Shown here: in pieces, positions 53,145 through 64,000 of the stretch
Position numbering within the stretch: position 1 is the stretch's first letter
Layout: every line of letters starts with the position of its first letter
Origin: Petunia secreta
Lineage: Eukaryota > Streptophyta > Magnoliopsida > Solanales > Solanaceae
DNA: 64,000 nucleotides
Reading direction: 5' to 3'
Assembly (NCBI GenBank): GCA_029990175.1
Contig: JARKIP010000021.1
Coordinates: 22,449,501-22,513,500, forward strand
Program-made: the position numbers and the translations under genes
Notes under the pieces: model-generated
The model's database searches: none
What the model was told of the DNA's origin: nothing
What the model saw: only the letters and a program-made list of their open reading frames with translations

Positions 53145-56015
53145 TTGGTCCACGTAGTCAAGGGAACTCCTGGGGTAAGAGTGCCTAAGGATATGAGAAC
53201 TCCAGCGGAAAAGAGAGACCAAAACTTGTACTGCGAGTTCCACGCGGATTATGGCCACCGAACCGAGGACTGCAAAGCATTGCGCCTAGAGGTGGCTCAC
53301 TTGTTGACAAAAGGAGTGCTGGCCGAATTCCTTACTGACAAGGGAAAGGACAACTACTCCAAGAACCGAGGGGATGGGCAACTACCTCTGGCTCCACCCC
53401 CAGAAAGAGTTGTAAACGTCATCACCGGGGGATCAGCGGTGAACGGGGTGAATTTCGCGGCTGCAAAGAAATTTGCCAAATTGTCGATTATGATGGAGAA
53501 GAAGACCCGAGTGGGAGGCTCGGGCAAAGAAATCGTGTTTGATGACGATGATTGTGATGGGATGATGTTCCCTCATCATGATGCCCTAGTAATTATGCTG
53601 AGAATCAACGACTCTGATATCAAGCGAGTCTTGATTGACCCCGGTAGCTCAGTCAACATAATCAGCTACGGGACCATTAAGAAGATGTGGCTCAAAGGGG
53701 AAGTCATTCCCAAAGCAACAGTGCTGACAGGCTTTAACAACTCCACAGAGAAAACTTTGGGTGAGATCACCCACAAAACATTTGCCGAAGGAGTTAGTAA
53801 AGAAACACTGTTCCAAGTATTGCCCGAGGACATTCCGTACAATGTGATCCTCGGCAGGCCATGGATCCATTCCATGGAAGCTGTTCCTTCCACGCTGCAC
53901 CAAGTGATCAAATTCCCTACGCCTTGGGGGTTCGGTCGATAAAAGGAGAGCAACGAGTAGCGAGAGAATGCTACTCGGTTGCGCTGAAAAGTGGAGTCGC
54001 CCTGACTGGGCCAAAGAAATAGCAACTAACGCAACCGGGATCAAGCGAAGCGAACCTTCAAAAGATCCCGGTGTGCGTTCAAGAGCCTCGAAAGTAAAAA
54101 GCCGAGGACTCCACTATTGAGGAGCTGGAGTCTTTCACCCTATTGAAAGATTTTCCAGAGAGAAAGGTATTTGTCGGCTCGGAGTTGGACCCGGAGTCGA
54201 AAAAAGCAATCATTGAAGTTTTGAAGTCCAACAACGATTGCTTCGCTTGGTCTCATTAAGACATGATTGGCATCGATCCGGATATCATGACCCATAAGCT
54301 GAATGTGGATCCAAAGTTCACCCCGGTGAAGCAGAAGAAGAGACCTCACGCCGGGGTTAAAAAGAAGGCAATCGAAGATGAAACCACAAAGCTGCAAGAA
54401 AATGGTTTCATAAGAGAGGTAAAGTATCCCGAGTGGCTGGCTAACGTGGTCGTCTTACCAAAAAAATGGATAATGGAGGATGTGTATAGATTACACCGAT
54501 TTGAACAAGGCTTGTCCCAAAGACTCCTACCCACTGCCACAAATAGACAGGTTAATAGACTCCACGTCTGGACACAAACTGTTGACCTTCTTGGATGCTT
54601 ATTCGGGCTACAACCAGATCCTCATGGACCCGAAGGACGAAGAGAAAATCTCGTTCATCACTGACCGAGGAACTTTCTGCTATAAGGTGATGCCCATCGG
54701 TCTGAAAAATACCGGGGCGACGTACCAAAGGTTGGTGTGTCGCATGTTCAAAGAGTATATTGGAAAATCTATGGAGGTCTACATAGATGATATGCTCATC
54801 AAGTCGGTTCGAGTGGAGGATCATTTGAATCATCTAAGGGAAGCTTTTGCTGTTCTAAGGCAATATGGCATGAAGTTGAACCCTGAGAAGTGTGCCTTCG
54901 GTGTTGGGTCAGGCAAATGCTTGGGATTCATTGTCTCTGAACAAGGAATCGAAGCTAACCCAGATAAAATCAAAGCTATCGAGGAGATCCCCGAAGAGCT
55001 GACCGGGGTGAAAGAAGTTCAGCGCTTAACTGGCCGAGTCGCTGGCTTGAGTCGATTCATCTCAAGGTAAGCGTTGAAAGATTTGAAACGATACTTGGCT
55101 AACGTGTCGTTGCTCACCAAGCCAAAAGAAGGTGAAACATTGCTAGTTTACTTGGTTGTGTCCGAGGTGTCAGTCAGCGCGGTGCTGATTCAGGAGGAAG
55201 ATGGCAAGCAACAGCCCATCTACTATGTGAGCAAGACACTCCTCGACGCCGAATCCAGGTACCCACACTTGGGAAAAACTAGCACTTGCTTTACTTGTTA
55301 CCGCTCGGAAACTACGACCCTATTTCCAATGTCACCCAATAGCGGTAGTTCAACCTTCCCTTTAAGGAGTATATTGCATAAACCTGAGTTATCGGGGAGA
55401 TTATCAAAATGGGCGGTAGAATTGACCGAGTACGACATCACGTATCAACTCCGATCAACCATCAAATTCGAAGTCTTAGCTGACTTCGTAGCCGATTTTA
55501 GTGTGGGGATTCTGCCCGAAGCGGAAAAGGAAAACTCAATGTCGAAGGGAACAACTTCGGGGCTATAGGTACTACACACTGATGGGGCAACTAATTCCAA
55601 GGGTTCGGGATTAGGTATAGTGTTGAAAGCACCCACCGGGGAGAAACTCAGGCACTCGGTTCGGTTTAAAAAAGTGACCTACAACGAGGCTGAATACGAA
55701 GTGGCTCTGGCAGGCTTGGAGTTTGCTAAAGAAATGGGGGTTAAAAGAATCGAGTTGAGGTATGATTCGCAGTTGGTGGTGAACCAAGTGCTCGGTGACT
55801 ATACGGCTCGGGAGCCCAGAATGCAACTATATTTGGACTGAGCACAAAAAATTCTGGCCCAATTCCAAGAGTGGCAAGTTAAACAAGTGCCTCGGGAGGA
55901 AAATACCGAGGCTGACGCCCTAGCCAATTTGGGTTCGGCGATCGATGAGGCCCACTCGAAGACTGATTTAGTGGTTCGGTTGTTGTCCGCACAAATGAGA
56001 CATATGAAATTGTAG
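53145..56015 (+). pseudogene. pol of the Tat-type element: protease, RT, RNase H, archaeal-like RNase H
   Basis: Zinc-like YCEFHADYGHRTEDC (about 53229). Protease with RVLIDPGSSVNIISY (about 53625) and NVILGRPWIHSM. Reverse transcriptase with CIDYTDLNKACPKDSYPLPQ, FLDAYSGYNQILMDP and YIDD (about 54781). RNase H with VYLVVSEVSVSAVLIQEEDG, where the first Asp of the usual FYL-D motif is not evident. A second RNase H has LHTDGATNSKGSGLGIVL, NEAEYEVALAGLEFA and REENTEADALANLGS. Frameshifts occur near 54470 and 55275, and there are stops near 53940, 55070, 55566 and 55839. No integrase follows. Confidence 0.85.
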
Positions 56016-57238
56016 GTTGTTATTAAGTGCAATTGGAGCTTTGAAGAGCATGATCGAGCAAGAAAAGGTTGGAATTTGATTGAGGATTGGATCGAGCACA
56101 CGAAGGCATGACGCGACGCGAGCTGCGGACGAAGGAAACAGGAAAATTGCCTAGCGCCCTAGGTGGCGCGGCGCGCCAATGAAAGCGCCCAACTGCCCTG
56201 CGCGTTTTGTGGCGCGGGGCGGGGCCAGGGCGTGCGAGATTTGATGGGTTCTTCCTTCATGAGCGCGTTCCGAGGCGCGGGGCGCCGGCTATAGCGCTCC
56301 TGGAGCGGGTTTTTAAGTCCTATTTCGTCTAGGCTTAGGCATAACTTATTTCTAGGCTTTTGTAAACACTGTAAATACTTTTTTACTTAGTTTTTGAGAG
56401 GGGTGCAGACTTTGGAGCAACTTGAGAGCACCATACTTGATTGAACAAGGGTTTTACTCCTATTCTTTCATCTATTAATCATTTCATCATTATTTCATTG
56501 AATCATTGTCTTGTGATTATGAGTATGCGTGGCTAAATCTTCGTTCTAGGGTTAGAGTGTTTCATGAAAGTTGATGTTTGAAGATTGAATTCCATATATT
56601 GAATCCCATAACGGATTATTTATTCTTTCTTGATTTCACTTGTTTAATTATTAGGGCCCAATAATTATGCATTATCTATGGTTTTTAGATTGAACTCGAA
56701 AGAGGGAATTTATGAACACAATAAGAAAGAGTAGCGCTAGATTGTGAACCCGGGCATCAGGGAACCAATTTGTGAGTAGGATATACATATACTTGCTCGC
56801 CTAGCTTAACTAATTACAGAATTCGTTAATGCGTGCACGTGATTCAACCCATAGACATATAGGGATTGGAGTAGCTTGCATAGACCGTGAAGAATCGAAA
56901 GGTTTTCACGGGTACATTAATCTGTTAGTTAGTAATCCGGGATTTGAGAAGTGGAATCAATTGGAAAACTCAGCTGGATTGTTCGTAACTCTGATCCTGG
57001 ACCGTCTCATTAATATTGTTTACAACCAAAGTTTGCTCCATTATTTGAATTCACTTCTACCGTTTTAATTACTGTTCTTTAGTTAATAAAATCCTCACCA
57101 TTAGAAAAAGATCCCTGAATAGTTCTTAGGAAATTGTTTGCTAGAATTCAGTCTGAATAGTCCTTGTGGGAACGATACTCTACTTATCACTTTATTACTT
57201 GTCGACCACGTATACTTGCGTGTGCGTTGGGAGCAACA
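56011..57238 (+). repeat. Athila-like LTR, copy A (5' truncated)
   Basis: From TGTAGGTTGTTA onward it matches LTR B at 58088-59317 along its whole length (TTGAACAAGGGTTT, GTGGCTAAA, CTAGGGTTAGAGT, ACTTGCGTGTGCGTTGGGAG). It lacks the first 115 bp or so present in LTR B. It ends GAGCAACA. The only ORF (56829-57068) has no counterpart function and is probably chance. Confidence 0.75.
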
Positions 57239-57244
57239 AGTTTT

Positions 57245-57262
57245 TGGCGCCGTTGCCGGGGA
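57245..57262 (+). promoter_or_regulatory. Athila-like primer-binding site, copy A
   Basis: TGGCGCCGTTGCCGGGGA, six bases after the LTR end, identical to the site at 59324. Confidence 0.8.
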
Positions 57263-57366
57263 CTAATAATTGATGGATTTCTTTTTGAACGATTACTTAT
57301 TATCTATTCAGGTTTAATTTTTGTTTTGAGTTTTGTGCTGTTTCAAGTATTGCTCTTCCCAGCCTG

Positions 57367-57972
57367 GAGGGGGTAGCGTCTAGCATACTTAAGCCCACTA
57401 TCACCGGACACTTTGAGATTAAGTCCGGCATGATTCAGTTGCTGCATGTGACTGGGCAATATAGTGGATTACTTCATGAAGATCTGCAGCAACACATTCA
57501 GAATTTCTTGGAGATCAGTGATACTTACACACCGACTTCCTATTGATTATGTTCGCTTGACATTGTTCCCGTTTTCACTGATTGGGGCAGCAAAGAGGTG
57601 GTTAAAGGCTGAAAAGTCTGGGTCTATCACTACTTGGGATGATTTGTCTAAGAAGTTCTTAGCTGAGTTTTATCCATCTGCCAAGACAGCCCGGCAGAGG
57701 AGTGAAATTATATCCATCAGGCAGATAGAAGGAGAGTATTTGTATTCAGCCTGGGAGCGGTTTAAAGCTTTACTGAGAGATTGTCCACACCATAACCAAT
57801 CAAATGAGGTACTGGCACACACTTTTATGGAGGGGTTGACTGCGCATACTAAGATCGTGGTAGATGCTGCTGCTGGAGGACAAGTACTGGCCTTAAACTT
57901 TGACCAGATTTATGAGTTACTAGACAAGTTTTCGCAGAGCAATCCTAACTGGCAGGGAGAGGGTAGAGCTAC
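57367..57972 (+). pseudogene. Athila-like gag fragment, copy A
   Basis: Matches copy B gag from TLFPFSLIGAAKRWLKAEKS through TTWDDLSKKFLAEFYPSAKT, AWERFKALLRDCPHHNQSN and VDAAAGGQVLALNFDQIYEL. The start codon and roughly 60 N-terminal codons are deleted (junction near 57345), and a frameshift lies near 57535. It ends where LTR B begins, inside GEGRAT. Confidence 0.8.
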
Positions 57973-59317
57973 TGATGTTTGGCATTTTATGCCTATATTT
58001 CCTTAATATTTCCGCATATTTGAGCTTGTTTTGCACTCGTTTATTAGTTTGTGAATGTGGTTGTACACTGATTTTGTGTTGTGCGTGTGTAGGTTGTTAC
58101 GCGGTGCATTTGGAGCTTTTTGGAGCTTGATTGAGCATGAATTGGTTGAAGGATGATTGAGGATTAGATTGAGCACGCAAAGGCACGACACGGACACGAT
58201 TTCAGACCAAGGAAGAAGGCGATTGGCTGGGCGCTGCAGGGCACGTGGCGCGCCCTCCACCGCGCCCCACTGCCCAGCGCGGTATCCCACGCGCCACGTC
58301 TCAAAGGCGCCCAAAATGTGGCGAGACTGATTAACTTGGCGCTTTCCGAGGCGCGGGGCGCCCGTTATAGCGCCCCGTGTGCGGTTTTTCACTTCCTATT
58401 CCGTCTAGTATTGGGTCTAAATTATTACTAGGTGTTTGTAAACACTATAAATAGTCTTTTACTTAGTTTTTGAAAGGGAGTTGATACGTTGGAGCAATAT
58501 TGAGAGCTACATACTCATTGAACAAGGGTTTATTCCTAATCTTTCATCTATTACATCATTTACTTCATTATTACACCAAATTATTGCCTTGTGATTATGA
58601 ATATGTGTGGCTAAACTTTACGTTCTAGGGTTAGAGTATTACATGAAGGTTGATTGTTGAAGGTTGATTCCCATTGATTTAATCCCATAACGGGTTGCTT
58701 ATTCTTTCTTGATTTCACATGTGTAATTGTTAGAGCTCGATAATTATACATCATCTATGGTTTTTGGATTGAACTTGAAAGAGAGAATCTAATTATGTAA
58801 TAAGAAAGAATAGAACTAGTTTGTGAACCCGGGCATCGGGGAATCAATTCGCGGGTAGGATAGACATATACTTGCTTCCCTAGTTTAACTCATTACATGA
58901 ACCTTAATGCGTGCATGTGATTTAACCCATAGACATATAGGGATTGAAGTAGCTTGCATAGACTGTGAAGAACTGAAAGGTTTTCACAGTTACATTTACT
59001 CTGTCAGTTAGTAACCCGGGATTTAAGAAGTGGAATCAATTGGATACATCAACTGGAGTGTTCGTAACTCTGACCCTGGATCGCTCTCTTGATATTGTTA
59101 ACAACCAAAGTATTTCTCATTTCTTGACTACATCTTTAGCACCTTACTTACTGCACTTTAGTTATAAAAACTCTTACAACCAAGAAAAAGACCCTTGAGT
59201 GGTTTGGAGGAGTTGTTTGTTAAGTATTAGTCTGCTTAGTCCTCGTGGGAACGATATTCGATTTATCACTTTATTACTTGTCGACCGCGTATACTTGCGT
59301 GTGCGTTGGGAGCAACA
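57973..59317 (+). repeat. Athila-like LTR, copy B
   Basis: 1345 bp, starting TGATGTTTGGC within the gag of copy A and ending GGGAGCAACA. The GC-rich segment 58195-58380 gives a spurious minus-strand ORF. This LTR and LTR A are clearly related but show many differences, so they belong to different insertions. Confidence 0.7.
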
Positions 59318-59323
59318 AGTTTT

Positions 59324-59341
59324 TGGCGCCGTTGCCGGGGA
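59324..59341 (+). promoter_or_regulatory. Athila-like primer-binding site, copy B
   Basis: TGGCGCCGTTGCCGGGGA, six bases after LTR B. Confidence 0.85.
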
Positions 59342-59439
59342 CTAATTACGGACTATTTTCTTTTGAACAATTACTTAATTGCTATTCAGGTTTAATTTTT
59401 TGTTGAGTTTCTTGTGCTATTTCAGGCGATAGGTTTTGA

Positions 59440-60888
59440 ATGCAAAGGAATAAAAAGGACGAATCACTCGCACCTTTTGATCCCGAGCCTGAAAGAACCT
59501 TGAGAAAGGCAAAAAGGGAAGCGAAAGATCGAGAAGCATTAGCAATCGTACTTGCCTCTCTACCTGTTGAAATGGCTGAAGAACAAGCAATAGCAGTGCG
59601 AGATGTGGCTCTTCCTAGTCTGAAAGGAGTGGAGTCAAGTATTGTGAAGCCTGCTATTACTGGGAACTTTGAGATCAAGCCCGGCATGATTCAGTTGCTG
59701 CATGTGACGGGGCAATATGGTGGATTCCTGCATGAAGATCCGCAGCAACACCTTCAGAACTTTCTGGATATCAGTGATACTTATACACCGGCGGGTGTGC
59801 CTACTGATTATGTGCGAATGACTTTGTTCCCATTTTCATTGATTGGGACAGCAAGGAAGTGGTTAAAGGCTGAAAAGCCTGGGTCTATCACTACTTGGGA
59901 GGACTTAACTAAGAAATTCTTGGCTAAGTTTTATCCGTCTGCCAAGACGGCCAGGTTGAGGAGCGCAATTTTGTCCTTCAGGCAGTTAGAAGGAGAATCA
60001 TTATATGCAGCCTGAGAGAGATTTAAAGCTTTATTGAGAGATTGTCCACACCACAACCAATCTAATGAGGTTATTGCACACACTTTTGTTGAGGGGTTGA
60101 ACCAACATACTAAGATTGTGGTTGATGCTGCTGTTGGAGGCCAAGTGCTGGCCTTAAATTTTGAGCAGATCTATGACTTACTTGATAAGTTTTCACAGAG
60201 CAATCCTGATTGGCAGGGTGATGGCAGAGCTACGACACAAGTTGAGGGTGCTAGCAGGGCTAATACGCAGAAAGCTGCTGGGATACTTCAACTAGATGGA
60301 ATTTCAGAGCTGCGAGCGAAGATGGATGCTATTTCTAATCAAATCAGCAAGCTGACTCTCCAAGCAAAGCCACCATTAGCTCCAGTGCAACAAGTTCAGA
60401 CTTTTTGTGAAGTATGTGGTGAGGATCATAGCACTGAGGTTTGTCCCTCTAACCCAGAGTCAGTATATTATGTGGGTAATCAGAACAGATCACAGGGTCA
60501 AAATCGCAATCAGTATGGTAACAGTTATAACACGGGTAGGCGTAATCACCCAAATTTTTCTTGGAGAGATACCCGTGAGCAGTTTCAGGGTAATGAGAGA
60601 CCCCAATTTACTCAAAGCAATGCACCCCAGCAGGGATCACAGTCACAGGCTCAGCCACAGCAGTCTAATGGAATGGAGGATATGCTCAGGAAACTTCTTG
60701 CAGGGCAGCAAAAGCTCATGGATGAGTCAGCATCTCAGGCACAAATAATTAAAGATTTGAGCAGTGCGCAGAAAGATCTTGAAAGACAGTTGGGGCAGCT
60801 TGCTGGAGCACAAAATAATAGACCTCGGGGTGCTTTACCAGTGATACAGAGAAGAATCCTAAAGAATTTGTGCAAGCAGTTACTTTGA
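59440..60888 (+). pseudogene. Athila-like gag, copy B
   Basis: Starts MQRNKKDESLAPFDPEPERT. The capsid core includes PGMIQLLHVTGQYGGFLHED, MTLFPFSLIGTARKWLKAEK, LLRDCPHHNQSNEVIAHTF and DLLDKFSQSNPDWQ. A zinc-like CEVCGEDHSTEVC is near 60408, then Gln/Asn-rich sequence. One TGA (60013-60015) replaces the Trp present in copy A (AWERF). A 1-bp loss near 60840 moves the continuation into another frame. Apart from these two lesions the frame is clean, so decay is recent or slow. Confidence 0.85.
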
Positions 60889-62403
60889 GGAATGGAAGAG
60901 CTCTAGAAGAACTTCCCCCTAAACCAAAGAAGCCTGTTGATGAGCTAGAGCCAAATGTTGATAGGGAAGTGGAGAAAGAAGCAGAGACAGTAATAGCAAA
61001 GCAGCCCGAGTCTGCTATTGTGAGACCACCACCACCTTTCCCTCAGAGGCTTCAGAAGCAGAAAGTTGATGCAGCATGCAAGAAATTTTTAGAGATATTG
61101 AGTCAGATTCAGGTAAATATTCCTTTGGTGGAGCTTCTGCGGGATGTTCCCAAATATGCCAAATACATCAAGGATATTGTTGCTAACAAGAGAAGACTGA
61201 CTGAGTTTGAGACAGTTGCACTTACTGAGGAGTGCAGTTCCAGAGTTAGAAGCAAGCTTCCTCAGAAATTGAAGGACCCTGGTAGCTTTACCATCCCTTT
61301 GAAAATTGGGGAACATGAGGTTGGCCGAGCTTTATGTGATTTGGGTGCTAGTGTGAATTTGATGCCTTCTTCAGTTTTCAGGAAGCTAGGCCTGGGTGAG
61401 CCACGACCCACTACAGTGACCCTGCAGCTTGCTGATAGATCTCTGACATGCCCCGAGGGGATTATTGAGGATGTGCTTGTACAAGTGGGTCAGTTCATAT
61501 TACCTGTTGATTTTATTATTCTTGACTATGAAGCTGACCCTGAGGTTCCTCTCATCTTGGGAAGAGGATTTTTGGCTACCGCTGATGCTGTTATTAGAGT
61601 TAGAGCTGGAAAGATGATTATGAAGGTAAATGGGGAAGAAGCTATGTTCAATGTGTTCAGAGCTACCCAGCTTCCTTCTCATTATGAAGAGTTGTCCATG
61701 GTAAAAGTGGTGGATGATGAGTTGACTGCTGATGAGAGGTCATTCTTGGCTTCTAATGATGATTCTTTAGCACGGGCACTCTTATGTGATGATGATGATA
61801 TCCTGAAGGATGATGATATTGAAGAGTATTTGGAGGTTCTTAATATGCAGAGTAGATTCATCCCAGGGTGGAAGAAGTTTGAAGAGCTTGATAGACCGTT
61901 GACCTTAACTCCTGCTAAACCATCTATTGAGAAAGCTCCTAATCTTGAGCTCAAACCTTTACCCGAGCATTTACGTTATGCTTATTTGGGTGAAGGTAAT
62001 ACTTTACCCGGATCCTTTCTTCTTTGTTGTCTGATGTGCAGGTTGAGAAGGTGTTGCGGGTTCTGCGAGAGCGCAAAAGAGCTATTGGCTGGACTATTGC
62101 TGATATTAGAGGGATTAGTCCTTCTCTCTGCATGCACAAAATTCTTTTGGAGCAAGATCATAAACCATCCATAGAGCAGCAGAGGAGGCTAAACCCAATT
62201 ATGAAGGAGGTGGTGAAGAAAGAAGTTATCAAGTGGCTGGATGCTGGTATTATTTTTCCTATCTCTGACAGCAAGTGGGTGAGTCTGGTGCAATGTGTTC
62301 CTAAGAAGGGGGGCGTGACAGTGGTGAAGAATGAGCACAATGAGTTGATTCCGACAAGAACTGTTACAGGGTGGCGAATTTGCATTGACTATAGGAAGCT
62401 AAA
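60870..62403 (+). pseudogene. Athila-like protease and start of reverse transcriptase, copy B
   Basis: AVTLRNGRALEELPPKPKK links to gag. Protease: LCDLGASVNLMPSSVFRKLG (about 61330) and VPLILGRGFLATADAVI. A frameshift near 62010 is followed by VQVEKVLRVLRERKRAIGW, DIRGISPSLCMHKILLEQDH and WRICIDYRKLN, where reverse transcriptase ends abruptly because another LTR starts at 62404. Active-site residues of reverse transcriptase, RNase H and integrase are not in the window. Confidence 0.85.
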
Positions 62404-64000
62404 TGTAACGACCCTCAAATAGTCGTTACGGGATCCGGGACCTCGATTTTCATGTCGACAGTCCCAAAAGCTCCGTTAGGTCATTTATGACCCGTCTGTG
62501 AAATCTGAGTCGAAACGGAGTCCGTTTGATAGGTTTTCGAGAAAAGGATCCGTTTATGAAATTCCGGAAAGGAATTTGGGGTTTCGATAGGTCGTTTTGA
62601 GTAAACGAACCCCGATGGAAAATCCGAGTGCACCGTTAGGTCCGTCTCGTCATTTATGATATGTAGCAACCTTCAAAATTGAAAACGGACCTCGTTTGAT
62701 AGGACTTTTGATAAAGTCCCCGTTTCGGAAGTTTAAAAGAGTTATAAGAGGTTTCCGAGCTCGATTTGAGCAAATGAGCTCCGATGAGAGATCCAAAAGT
62801 TCCATTAGGTTCGTATAGTCATTTGTGACTTGTAGCAACTTTTGGAATTGGATTCCGAGGTCGTTTGGTTAAATTTTGCTATTTTGGCGAAAGTCGAAAA
62901 TTGAACCTTTGCCGTGGGACCCATATTTTGAGTTCTGGAGGTCCGAATTGAGTTCCTTCTTAACGAGCATGTCGCCCAAGTATTTTATGGCTTGTGTGCA
63001 AAATTTGGGATCATTCCGAGCTTCGTAGGGTCCCGTTTTGCCCCTAAAACAGTAGAAAATCTGGTGCGACTTTTCTGTTCTGTTTTGGCGCAAATAGCCG
63101 GATAAAAGCTGATTTTTCGGCCAATCCGTAAGAAATTAGTAAAAACTCAAAACATGAAAGTTGTAGCCCTTTGAGTTGTGGTTCTAATGGCACCAGTTTC
63201 AGGTCATTTGGACATTCCTATCAAAAGTTATAATTTTTTCAAAAGAAGCTGTCACAGAGGCAAAAAAAAAAAAAAATAAACTGCTATAAAAAGGCCATTT
63301 CGGTTCATAGCTTATAAAAATCATTTGGTGAGCTCTTGAGGCGATTTTTGGGTATTTCTTGAAGACCCTATCATACTTACATTTAAGGTAAGCCCTTTCA
63401 ATCCATCTTTATGTTGATTAACACAAGAATCAAAGGGTTGATTCTTGGAAATGGGTTAGAACCCTAGATTCTTAAGAATTGGGGAAAGATATCGAGCAAG
63501 GCTCGCATGTGGAATCTAAGTGTACTTTTGGACTCACGGGAGCGTGGGGAGTCCGGAAAAGTACATTTTGTAAATTTAGGGCTCGGCCCTACCCGGGGGT
63601 ATTTTGGTAATTTTTACCCTAGGATGCCTATAGGCTTAAATAGCTATAATTGAGCACTCATATGTGCTATATCTTGTCTTAGTAGACCTAGTGGAGAGTC
63701 CTTCGCGGACAAGGCGAGCGGGAAAGGAGATTCTTCCTGGCATTTGAGCCCGAATTTCGAGGTAAGTGAGACTTGACCTCTATTGTGCTTGTGGACTCTT
63801 CCTTCATGCTAGTATGCTTCATGTACGCATATATATACCTAACAATGGTTAGGATTAATGATGTGAATTACTTGCTATTATTGTTTGTTATAAATAGCGA
63901 GATTGTGACTCGACCGAGGTATGTGCCGGTCTAAACGCTACGTCGAGGTAGCTTAAATTTATATCGTAGTAACGCTTGCTACGCCATGCTTAGATAGCAA
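62404..64000 (+). mobile_element. Partial LTR of another Ty3/gypsy element (window edge)
   Basis: Starts TGTAACGACCC exactly where the Athila reverse transcriptase breaks. TGTAACGACC starts are common for large plant gypsy LTRs. At least 1597 bp, no ORF of note, and repeated GATTTTGAG- and GTTTGATAGG-like phrases with variants (62527, 62695, 62760). Its end, primer site and genes lie beyond the window. Confidence 0.65.

Larger units (their letters stand above)
51146..56010 (+). mobile_element. Tat-type Ty3/gypsy element, 5' part
   Basis: LTR 51146-51697 (TGTATTGGGT...CCCATACA), primer site at 51701, gag, protease, reverse transcriptase, RNase H and a second, archaeal-like RNase H. The second RNase H is the mark of the Tat/Ogre group. 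The element breaks off near 56010 before any integrase, where Athila-like LTR sequence starts. The 3' LTR is not in the window. Confidence 0.85.

Noticed and set aside
58003..58392. 129-aa minus-strand ORF in Athila LTR B
   Set aside because: GC-rich part of the LTR read in antisense; LTR A does not preserve it.

Overview
This window is nuclear DNA of a flowering plant, most likely a member of the Solanaceae. Three things point there: genes with introns and GT-AG borders, a dense stack of nested plant transposons (Ty1/copia, chromovirus, Tat and Athila Ty3/gypsy, Helitron, hAT, MULE, Stowaway), and repeat families I associate with nightshades (an Au/SolS-like SINE and several small MITEs). 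The family assignment is inference from repeat style and was not checked by a search. There is nothing prokaryotic here: no operons, CRISPR arrays or rRNA. I also saw no tRNA genes.

The skeleton is a head-to-tail array of F-box genes, all on the minus strand: 5873-7159 (intact, 428 aa), 16892-32204 (one gene split by a 14-kb insertion), 33649-34888, 37609-38885, and two fragments at 49795-50258 and 50259-51145. Each unit carries similar flanks, so the array grew by segmental duplication. Only the first copy is open from end to end. It begins with a strongly hydrophobic segment before the F-box, which suggests a membrane-anchored F-box protein.

Mobile DNA has broken up the array. Positions 1-2112 hold hAT transposase remnants, followed by two MITEs and a decayed gene resembling the At1g65710-like family (3523-5063). 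A 7.9-kb Helitron (8970-16868) carries an RPA-like gene, an antisense RING-H2 ORF inside an RPA intron, and the C-terminal part of a PIF1/Helitron helicase. A non-coding LTR element (17225-31295, TSD GATCC) splits F-box copy 2. It in turn contains a decayed chromovirus-type gypsy element (18670-27501) and a MULE-like element (30381-31063, 9-bp TSD) filled with six palindromes. A copia element (39072-46533, TSD GAAAT) sits upstream of F-box copy 4, and its 5' LTR contains a 1057-bp hAT MITE (8-bp TSD). From 51146 to the end the window is a stack of gypsy pieces: a Tat-type element with a second RNase H, two Athila-like 5' portions in tandem, and the start of another LTR that cuts the second Athila reverse transcriptase.

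Expressed function probably rests on F-box copy 1 alone. The items most worth a second look are the hydrophobic leader of the F-box genes, the Helitron's captured and rearranged gene content, the palindrome array, and a 15-nt complementarity between the copia primer-site position and its own LTR.
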